From NCBI GenBank assembly GCA_964520975.1, contig CAZFPA010000118.1, positions 1-5,145 on the forward strand: 5,145 bases of DNA, written 5' to 3'. Of this stretch, positions 1 through 5,145 are shown in pieces (within the stretch, counting starts at the first letter, position 1; each line of letters starts with the position of its first letter). The stretch comes from CAZFPA01 sp964520975. Lineage in GTDB: Bacteria > Bacillota > Negativicutes > Selenomonadales > Selenomonadaceae. Below the pieces are notes generated by a model. It saw only the letters and a program-made list of their open reading frames with translations, had not been told where the DNA came from and did no database searches. Position numbers and translations under genes: made by a program.

Positions 1-13
1 CGTGTACGATGTA

Positions 14-433
14 CTAGTGGCGCACCGACAACAGCTCATACAGAACCTGCGTGTGGGAACGCCGCTTCAGCGTCTGTGTCCCCAGCAGACAGACCGACGA
101 AAATTTTGCATACCTCTGCCCATACTGCTCAACAGCCTTCCGCTGTTCCAGCAGCCTGCGGTATTCCTCACCATAGACCTCCCAGCCGATATGCTGCTTT
201 GTATAGAGGTCCAGCAGCCCTGGCTCCGGCGCAAACAGCAGATCATGCACATAGCGGGCCCCGGTAAGCTGCGGCACAAAAAATGCCAGATCTTTCTCTT
301 TGGTGAAGCCACAAAGCTGTGAAGTATTCCGCAGCCGCACATCCAATACGAGGTCCGTCTTTTCCGCTGCCAGCCGTGAAAAAAACGCGGCCGCCGTCGT
401 CTCATAGGCGCTCAATGTATATAACCGCTGCAA
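14..433 (-). CDS. DUF488 family protein
   Basis: A 139-residue protein of the DUF488 family, whose function is not established. Family features visible are the N-terminal LYTLSAY strand, the LDVRLRNTSQLCGF core (residues 30-43, with DVR at 31-33), the following TKEKDLAFF, and YVHDLLFAPEPGLLDLY (61-77). The usual C-terminal pattern, a Cys-containing LLC.E followed by CHR, is recognisable but altered: it reads CLLGTQ (115-120) then RRSH (124-127), so two customary cysteines are replaced by Gly and Ser. The start is TTG (431-433), supported by GGGGAGGC 8 nt upstream; I find no better ATG in frame. The TAG stop is at 14-16. It probably shares a transcript with the ferredoxin gene 63 bp upstream. 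Family assignment is fairly sure; its role is not. Confidence 0.85.
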   Translation of the reverse strand: MQRLYTLSAYETTAAAFFSRLAAEKTDLVLDVRLRNTSQLCGFTKEKDLAFFVPQLTGARYVHDLLFAPEPGLLDLYTKQHIGWEVYGEEYRRLLEQRKAVEQYGQRYAKFSSVCLLGTQTLKRRSHTQVLYELLSVRH

Positions 434-440
434 AAGAATC

Positions 441-448
441 GCCTCCCC
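441..448 (-). promoter_or_regulatory. Ribosome binding site supporting a TTG start
   Basis: GGGGAGGC, which contains GGAGG, lies 8 nt before TTG 431-433. It is the main reason for accepting a TTG start for the DUF488 gene. Two nearby ATG triplets (453-458) are out of frame. Confidence 0.7.
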
Positions 449-496
449 GGTTCATCATAAAATCCCCATACAGAACTCCGGCACGGGTCTCTGCGT

Positions 497-682
497 TCAA
501 CGAAGCTCAATGGCCGCAACAGGGCAGGATTCCTTTGCTTCCTTTGCTGCTGCCTCCCCATCTGCGGTGATCGCGGCATAACCTTCCGCCACCTCGTCAT
601 CGCCCATCCGGAAAGCCTCCGGTGCAATTCCTGTACACATACCACAGCCAACACATGCGTTCTTATCCACATAGCCTTTCAT
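497..682 (-). CDS. Single [4Fe-4S] cluster ferredoxin
   Basis: Small cytoplasmic electron carrier of 61 residues, a size typical of the Thermotoga maritima ferredoxin type. The cluster ligands are visible: Cys10, Cys13 and Cys16 in CVGCGMC, and Cys53 in SCPVAAI. The second cluster of the 2[4Fe-4S] ferredoxins is absent. PEAF after the first motif and the acidic middle (GDDEVAEG) match this family. The two extra cysteines that form a disulfide in the Thermotoga protein are missing (Ala20 in the first position). Start ATG 680-682 is preceded by AAGGGGGG with a 6-nt spacer. The gene lies behind a strong terminator, so it should have its own promoter, and it is followed after 63 bp by the DUF488 gene. 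The redox partner cannot be told from the context. Confidence 0.93.
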   Translation of the reverse strand: MKGYVDKNACVGCGMCTGIAPEAFRMGDDEVAEGYAAITADGEAAAKEAKESCPVAAIELR

Positions 683-688
683 GTAGAT

Positions 689-696
689 CCCCCCTT
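689..696 (-). promoter_or_regulatory. Ribosome binding site of the ferredoxin gene
   Basis: AAGGGGGG with a 6-nt spacer to ATG 680-682. It resembles the AGGGGG site of the lipase gene, which suggests a G-rich Shine-Dalgarno preference in this genome. Confidence 0.75.
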
Positions 697-830
697 CAAA
701 ACTGATCTTTTCTTCGGGGAAGCGCGATCCCCCTGCAATGTCTATTCTATTCCGCCTAAAGGAAAAAATCGGTGATAAATGTTACACGAAGGAGCTCCGG
801 AAGGCAATCACTGCCCGGATTCCGCTGAAA

Positions 831-872
831 AAAAATGAGCTGCCGCACAGGAGAGTGCGGCAGCTCATTTTT
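831..872 (-). terminator. Rho-independent terminator of the lipase unit (bidirectional)
   Basis: Perfect 18-bp inverted repeat (831-848 and 855-872) around a 6-nt loop, with a GC-rich core (GAGCTGCCGCAC). On the minus strand the stem runs into eight U residues (828-835); on the plus strand it ends in five. It starts 7 bp after the stop of the downstream lipase gene, so it should terminate that transcript and insulate the ferredoxin gene. Confidence 0.95.
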
Positions 873-878
873 ACCAGC

Positions 879-2618
879 TTATTTTTTTACCAGTGAATTA
901 TTTTGTACTCCATACTGCATCTTATCCCCCAGGTAATTGAAGGAAATATTACCGCCCATGGATTCCTGTACCGCCGACCAATTGTCAATCGTCAGCGAGG
1001 AATTCGCATCGTACTGGATGTACAGACTGTTGTCCTTCTGCGCAATCGAGGTATGCGATGGCAACAGGGTATCGGACATGAGGAACACAATCTGACTGTT
1101 CTTCGTATCAATGCTCTTGGTGTCGATCAGGACATGCGCATTCTCAATATTTTCCCGGTCGAATTTCAGGGTAACAGTTCCCGCAGCAAGCTTACCCGCC
1201 TGCTGGCTGCCCAGCAGATAGGTATCCTTGCCCCCCTGTCCATACAGGCTGTCATTCCCGCCGGTCCAGGCCAGCACATCGTCACCAGCACCGCCATAGA
1301 GCTCATCGTTGCCGCTGCCGCCGACCAGTGTATCATTGCCAGCGCCGCCAAAAAGGATATTGTTCCCTTCCCCGCCGTAGATTTTATCATTGCCGGCACC
1401 GCCCGCAATGAAATCATCCTTGGCGCCACCATAAAGCACATCATTTCCCGTCGCTCCGACGAGGTAGCTGCTTTCATCGCCGCCATAGATCGTATTGCCG
1501 CGGTCATTCGCCATAATGATTTCTTTTTTGCCGGAAACTGAGCGGAATTCCGTTGCATCGTCAGCGACAAAGGTATGATTTTCTGGATACGTGAAGCTCG
1601 TGTTGTTGAACAGATCGATCTGCTGTCCGATCTCATGACGATCCAGACGGATGTTCTCAATGCCGGTTGCCTTCTGAAAGGCTTCCATGAATACCCGATA
1701 ATTCGGCAGCGCATCCGGACGATCGCCGCGTGACAAATCGTAAGGAATCGGCACCGTAAAGCCCAGATGATACTGTGTGGCAAAATCGCCAACCGGATCC
1801 CCATCTGTGCAGAAATTCACAATATGCCCGAACTGCTTCGTATCCAGCTGCGTCCCCGCGCCCTGCATCTGCTCGACCAGCGTCAGTACCCCGGTACCAT
1901 CAATAGCAATGGTCGGGATAGCCTCCTTCGTATCGAGATAATACTTGGCCGAAACCATCTGCGCCATCGAACCACCCAGGGAATGCCCGGTAATGACGAG
2001 CTTATAATCCGCCATCTCCGGTGTATTCCGAATGGCTGTCATCGTATCCTGGAACCACGTGTAAGCCGTATAGAACTGATCTGGAACCTTATTCGACATC
2101 ATCTGCAGATCCGCAAGACCATCCTTGCCCAGGATCAGATGCCATTTATCATAGATTTCATTGTATTCATCATCAGTCAGGAAGCGGGAAAAACCATCGG
2201 ATACCCGGTACAGGTCCTTAGCAAAAGCCCCATCCATGGCATTTTCACCCAACAGCTTCGTAAAGCCATGTGAACCCTCGAAGCATATATTGATCTCATG
2301 CGTGCTGCTGTTGACAAACACCCGGGCATCCAGCCCGGTGTGGATTTCATCGATGCGCCGTACCACCTGCCAGTCGGGAAGTGCATTTTCGCCTTTACCA
2401 GCCAGCTTATAGAAGGCATATACCTCCTTGTAGGTCATCTTTGTCAAATCGGACAGCGTAGACTGCGGCGCCGTACTTTGCGGAACCGATCCCGCCGGAA
2501 CATCAACCTCCTGAATTCTTGACGGATGAAGCAGTGAACCTACAGTCTCTACCGTATCCTCAACCGCCCCCGTCACATCCGAAATTAACTCTTCACCTAA
2601 GTCCAATAAAAGACCCAT
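879..2618 (-). CDS. RTX-repeat secreted lipase, class 3 family (downstream paralogue)
   Basis: Probable calcium-dependent extracellular lipase or esterase of 579 residues. I start it at ATG 2616-2618 because AGGGGG lies 6 nt upstream; an in-frame ATG five codons earlier (2631-2633) has no such site. Domains: short N-terminal helix-like region without a Sec signal; lipase core about 60-340 with FEGS (113-116) at the oxyanion position, GHSLGG with Ser213, Asp274 in GDPVG and His328 in DRHEIGQ. The Ser-Asp and Asp-His spacings (61 and 54) are close to those of Rhizomucor miehei lipase (59 and 54), which supports the triad. About eleven RTX nonapeptides fill 373-470. A beta module with LTIDNW follows, ending in LVKK. 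Two cysteines are present, one two residues before the GDPVG motif. It follows a larger paralogue and is closed by a strong terminator. Type I secretion is inferred; no transporter genes are visible. Confidence 0.92.
   Translation of the reverse strand: MGLLLDLGEELISDVTGAVEDTVETVGSLLHPSRIQEVDVPAGSVPQSTAPQSTLSDLTKMTYKEVYAFYKLAGKGENALPDWQVVRRIDEIHTGLDARVFVNSSTHEINICFEGSHGFTKLLGENAMDGAFAKDLYRVSDGFSRFLTDDEYNEIYDKWHLILGKDGLADLQMMSNKVPDQFYTAYTWFQDTMTAIRNTPEMADYKLVITGHSLGGSMAQMVSAKYYLDTKEAIPTIAIDGTGVLTLVEQMQGAGTQLDTKQFGHIVNFCTDGDPVGDFATQYHLGFTVPIPYDLSRGDRPDALPNYRVFMEAFQKATGIENIRLDRHEIGQQIDLFNNTSFTYPENHTFVADDATEFRSVSGKKEIIMANDRGNTIYGGDESSYLVGATGNDVLYGGAKDDFIAGGAGNDKIYGGEGNNILFGGAGNDTLVGGSGNDELYGGAGDDVLAWTGGNDSLYGQGGKDTYLLGSQQAGKLAAGTVTLKFDRENIENAHVLIDTKSIDTKNSQIVFLMSDTLLPSHTSIAQKDNSLYIQYDANSSLTIDNWSAVQESMGGNISFNYLGDKMQYGVQNNSLVKK
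1209..1502 (-). repeat. RTX nonapeptide-coding repeat block of the downstream lipase
   Basis: About eleven tandem, imperfect 27-bp units encode nonapeptides of the GGxGxDxhx type, for example GNDKIYGGE, GNDTLVGGS and GNDELYGGA. About half are canonical; the first two (around ESSYLVGAT) and the last are degenerate. Such repeats fold into a parallel beta-roll that binds calcium outside the cell and drives folding after type I export. Confidence 0.92.
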
Positions 2619-2624
2619 CTTTAT

Positions 2625-2630
2625 CCCCCT
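2625..2630 (-). promoter_or_regulatory. Ribosome binding site of the downstream lipase (decides the start)
   Basis: AGGGGG lies 6 nt before ATG 2616-2618. It sits between that ATG and the in-frame ATG at 2631-2633, so the upstream ATG cannot use it. This favours the shorter protein, beginning MGLLLDLGEE. Confidence 0.75.
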
Positions 2631-2643
2631 CATCAGCAGGATT

Positions 2644-2667
2644 GCGGCGAAGCCTGTGCTTCGCCGC
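2644..2667 (-). other. Intergenic hairpin between the two lipase genes
   Basis: Perfect 10-bp stem (GCGGCGAAGC with GCTTCGCCGC) around a 4-nt loop, 14 bp after the stop of the upstream lipase gene and 13 bp before the AGGGGG of the next. No U-tract follows on the minus strand, so it is not a normal intrinsic terminator. It could protect the 3' end of the upstream message, mark a processing site, or modulate translation of the second gene; these roles are inferred. Confidence 0.7.
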
Positions 2668-2681
2668 CTCCCTCTGCTTTC

Positions 2682-5145
2682 TTATTTCTTCACAAAGGAT
2701 GTTCCCTCTGCCTTATAGGTTCCGTTGTTAAAGCTGAATGTATCCGCATGGTCGCCGCCGGCATACCAGTTGCTGAGCGTAAGCGTGCTGGATGTATTGA
2801 GACCGCTCTGCTGATAGGAAATCACCAGATCCTCATGATCGGCCGAAATCGTGTATTCCTTGGCATTGAATTCCGTATTGAACTTGATGACATCCTTGGA
2901 ATTGCTGCCAACGATGGTATCATGCCCAAAGGAATTATCAAATACAAAGGTATTGCTCCCCTTGCCGCCAAACATGAGATCATTGCCCTTACCAGAAACC
3001 AGCGTATCGTTGCCGGCCGAGCCTACCATAAAGCTCCCCGCATAGGCGCTGTCATCGCTTGCCTTTACCGTGCCATGACCTGCCTGCACGGCGTATTTCT
3101 GGTCATCAACATAGAGCTTGCCGTTCGTGAACTGGAAGTCCACCTTGCCGCTGTTGGCATCAAAGGCATTGAACGCATTGCTGAAGGTCACCGAAGCCGC
3201 AGCATTGCCCAGGTTATCCGTCATGACGATATCATCGCCATTGACCGACCATTTCATATCCTGGAACCGGATCTCATCAGCAAAATTCAGCAGCAGAGTG
3301 CTGTCCTTAGCCATCGCGCCTTCAAATACAACCTTATCCTGGCCAAAGTTCGTGAAATTGCGCTCCCATTTCATCTGCGCATTGCCGGTTGCCCCGTTTC
3401 TGACCACCAGCGTATCATTTCCCTCGTTGCCGCCGAGAATATCATTGCCCGTCGACCATACGAGAGTATCATCCCCTGCACCGCCAAAGAGCAAGTCGCT
3501 GCCCTCGCCACCGTCGAGGTAATCATTGCCCTCGCCGCCATAGAGAATGTCGTTGCCCTTGCCGCCATAGAGGCTGTCCGCGCCGGCATCACCGGCCAGA
3601 TAGTCATCACCGCTGCCGCCAATGATATAGTCATCACCATTGCCACCGGAAACGAGATTACCGCCATTGCCTGTGCGGACTACATCATTGCCATCGCCGG
3701 CAAGTACCTGCGTCGGACGGTCATTTGTTGTAATGAGGTCTGCTTCCTTCGAACCAAAAACGGTAGTCTGCGGCAGGCTGAGATTTGAACCATCCCATAC
3801 CTTACGCGGTGCAAGATAATCACGATATACTGCACTGCCGACACCGATCCGGCTCGGATCCTTAAAGCCCACCGCGGTTCCCGACCAGAGCACAATGGAC
3901 TGGTCCGGCTCATGACGGTCAAAGCGCGTCGCATGGATGCCGCCCAAACCGAGCTTATCCGTGAGCTCCGGCGTAACGATGTTCTTATGATTGATGGGGT
4001 CCATCACCACAGACTCCAGATTCTGCATATCCTCACGCGTCGTCAAGAGATACGGCACAATCATATTGAGGCCGACATGGCCGTCTTTGTCCGGATCGAT
4101 ATTGTAGTTGACCGCCCCCACGGGATCGAGTACCGTGATGAGATTGGTCACAAAGCTGAAATCCTGTGCTTTGAAGGTTCCAACAATCGCCTTGGCTTCA
4201 TTGGCCCGTTCGAGGAGCGTTCCCTGTGAAAGGCTTACCACATTACCGCTCGGCAGATGGATTTCCTTGCCCGCCAGGAGCTGCTGCTCCGCATAGATCT
4301 TGAGCTGACTCAGCATGCCAGGGCCAGCCTCGGCAAGCGTCGGCAGTGCAACACCCGTATCGATGAAGTACATACCCGGCATCATCTGTGCCAGGCCGCC
4401 GCCCAGGGAATGGCCGGCCACCGAAATGCTGTAGCCATCGCTGACATAGTTATTCATGACATCCGCCACAACCGTCTTGAACTGCTCATAGCCTTCCCGC
4501 ATCTGCGGCGGAATCACACCGAGCCCGATCTCCAGATCCGACAGACCATCCTTGCTGAGCCACAGCGGACTCAGATCACTGTTGGACTGCGTCCCTTCCA
4601 GTGTGATGACAACCTGCTTGTCCTTTTCATTGATATACGTACGGCTGTTGAAGCCATGCGTCGTTTCAACATCTTTGTAAAGTTTCCACTTATCTGTAAT
4701 TTCTGGATTTGAAACCATCCGGCCCTTGTAGATCAGCCAGGACATATCGCCAATAGAAGCTCCCGTAGTGAATTTGCTGTTGATGACAACGTTGCTGCCC
4801 GCACTCACTGCATTGGCCTGACGTTCATAGGTTGGAGTCGCTGCCGTGGATGGAACGAGATTGAAGATATTGGTTACTACATCCTCACCTACAGTGATGA
4901 CGCCCTTGGCAAAATTCACCGCATCCTGAATCGGATGTACGCCATGATGCCCAAAAACAGATACCTTCATATCATTGAGCACATCATCAACGGTTCCCTT
5001 CGGGTCCGTGATGATACGATTGACGATTGCGCCAGCCGTATCAGCGATCTGCTCAGCGGCGACAGCTGCATTGCTGCTATCAAGGCTTGTGCGGCTCTGC
5101 TCGGTCTCCGTTGTCTCATCGTCCCCAAAAACATCGTCTAAAAAT
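2682..5145 (-). CDS. RTX-repeat secreted lipase, class 3 family, 5' end beyond the window (partial)
   Basis: Probable extracellular lipase or esterase acting on acyl esters. The frame stays open from the TAA at 2682-2684 to the window edge, so 820 residues are visible (numbered from codon 5142-5144) and the true start lies outside. A GTG at 4980-4982 and ATG at 4968-4970 are possible internal starts, but neither has a good ribosome binding site. Domains: acidic N-terminal region; class 3 lipase core about 150-420 with an LEGT oxyanion-type motif (182-185), GHSLGG with Ser246, Asp340 in LDPVG and His411 in DRHEPDQ; RTX block about 479-584; beta module to about 700; second RTX block about 703-746; terminal beta module with LTLSNWY; tail ending FVKK. 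I see no cysteine and no Sec signal in the visible part, which fits type I export. It lies 48 bp upstream of a paralogue and is probably cotranscribed with it. The family is clear; the exact substrate is unknown. Confidence 0.9.
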   Translation of the reverse strand, partial: FLDDVFGDDETTETEQSRTSLDSSNAAVAAEQIADTAGAIVNRIITDPKGTVDDVLNDMKVSVFGHHGVHPIQDAVNFAKGVITVGEDVVTNIFNLVPSTAATPTYERQANAVSAGSNVVINSKFTTGASIGDMSWLIYKGRMVSNPEITDKWKLYKDVETTHGFNSRTYINEKDKQVVITLEGTQSNSDLSPLWLSKDGLSDLEIGLGVIPPQMREGYEQFKTVVADVMNNYVSDGYSISVAGHSLGGGLAQMMPGMYFIDTGVALPTLAEAGPGMLSQLKIYAEQQLLAGKEIHLPSGNVVSLSQGTLLERANEAKAIVGTFKAQDFSFVTNLITVLDPVGAVNYNIDPDKDGHVGLNMIVPYLLTTREDMQNLESVVMDPINHKNIVTPELTDKLGLGGIHATRFDRHEPDQSIVLWSGTAVGFKDPSRIGVGSAVYRDYLAPRKVWDGSNLSLPQTTVFGSKEADLITTNDRPTQVLAGDGNDVVRTGNGGNLVSGGNGDDYIIGGSGDDYLAGDAGADSLYGGKGNDILYGGEGNDYLDGGEGSDLLFGGAGDDTLVWSTGNDILGGNEGNDTLVVRNGATGNAQMKWERNFTNFGQDKVVFEGAMAKDSTLLLNFADEIRFQDMKWSVNGDDIVMTDNLGNAAASVTFSNAFNAFDANSGKVDFQFTNGKLYVDDQKYAVQAGHGTVKASDDSAYAGSFMVGSAGNDTLVSGKGNDLMFGGKGSNTFVFDNSFGHDTIVGSNSKDVIKFNTEFNAKEYTISADHEDLVISYQQSGLNTSSTLTLSNWYAGGDHADTFSFNNGTYKAEGTSFVKK
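2907..3038 (-). repeat. Second, shorter RTX repeat block of the upstream lipase
   Basis: Four to five units, including GNDTLVSGK, GNDLMFGGK and a degenerate GHDTIVG, separated from the first block by a beta module of roughly 115 residues. The downstream paralogue has no counterpart, so this looks like an added RTX-plus-beta module. Confidence 0.85.
3393..3710 (-). repeat. First RTX repeat block of the upstream lipase
   Basis: About a dozen tandem 27-bp units encode nonapeptides such as GDDYIIGGS, GNDILYGGE, GNDYLDGGE and GSDLLFGGA. The central units are the most regular. Both ends are looser (VVRTGNGGN near the start, TLVVRNG at the end). It lies directly after the lipase domain. Confidence 0.92.

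Noticed and set aside
716..732. Short inverted repeat GGGGA/TCCCC in the ferredoxin leader
   Set aside because: Only a 5-bp stem with a 7-nt loop; too weak to call an operator or riboswitch.
741..750. Possible -10 element (TAGAAT, minus strand) for the ferredoxin gene
   Set aside because: One hexamer matches five of six bases, but no acceptable -35 lies 16-18 bp upstream. A promoter is expected in the 697-830 region but cannot be placed.
796..819. Imperfect hairpin TCCG-GGCA/TGCC-CGGA next to the terminator
   Set aside because: Two 4-bp helices interrupted by a 3-nt bulge, with no U-tract; could be chance.
903..1541. Plus-strand open frame of 212 codons
   Set aside because: It is antisense to the RTX block and C-terminal module of the downstream lipase, with the same repeat-derived Ile/Ala-rich composition and no family features.
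1166..1804. Minus-strand open frame of 212 codons in another frame
   Set aside because: It overlaps the downstream lipase fully and is rich in Met, Ala, Ser and Arg, as expected from a shifted reading of RTX repeats.
2631..2633. Upstream ATG as start of the downstream lipase
   Set aside because: In frame, but it has no ribosome binding site, and the AGGGGG motif lies inside the extension, where it serves ATG 2616-2618.
1209..3710. Periodic repeats considered as a CRISPR array or satellite DNA
   Set aside because: The 27-bp period is coding, varies mainly at third positions and nonconserved residues, and has no spacers; it is explained by RTX nonapeptides.
2748..3788. Long open frame (346 codons) on the plus strand
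   Set aside because: It lies wholly opposite the RTX-coding part of the upstream lipase. The repetitive Ile/Ala-rich translation is what the complement of GGxGxD repeats gives, and it has no recognisable domain.

Overview
All genes in this window are transcribed on the minus strand (right to left). Four protein genes are visible. Two are large tandem paralogues encoding secreted RTX-type class 3 lipases. Downstream of them, behind a strong terminator, lie a small single-cluster ferredoxin gene and a DUF488 gene. I see no RNA genes, CRISPR arrays, insertion sequences or attachment sites.

Layout in transcription order: (1) a 5'-truncated RTX lipase, from the right edge to 2682, open to the window end, with 820 residues visible; (2) a 48-bp intergenic spacer with a perfect 10-bp hairpin; (3) a second RTX lipase, 2618-879, 579 residues from the start I prefer; (4) a perfect 18-bp bidirectional terminator at 831-872, which closes the lipase unit; (5) a leader of about 130 bp, then a 61-residue [4Fe-4S] ferredoxin (682-497); (6) a DUF488 protein (433-14) that begins with TTG.

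Both lipases have a class 3 alpha/beta-hydrolase domain with a GHSLGG nucleophile elbow and plausible catalytic Asp and His. RTX nonapeptides and a C-terminal hemolysin-type beta module follow, and each protein ends in a short (L/F)VKK tail. Neither shows a Sec signal peptide where its N-terminus can be seen, so type I secretion through a C-terminal signal is the likely export route. No ABC transporter, membrane-fusion protein or TolC-like gene lies in the window. The paralogues differ in architecture: the upstream one has two RTX-plus-beta modules, the downstream one has one, and extra residues sit in different loops around the active site.

Organism: type I secretion implies an outer membrane. 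Strong purine-rich ribosome binding sites, moderate GC and a Thermotoga/Firmicute-style single-cluster ferredoxin would suit a diderm Firmicute (Negativicutes, Selenomonas/Anaerovibrio-like). This is inference from gene style; another anaerobic diderm cannot be excluded. The lipase pair probably digests lipid or ester substrates outside the cell. The ferredoxin and DUF488 genes look like an unrelated neighbouring unit.
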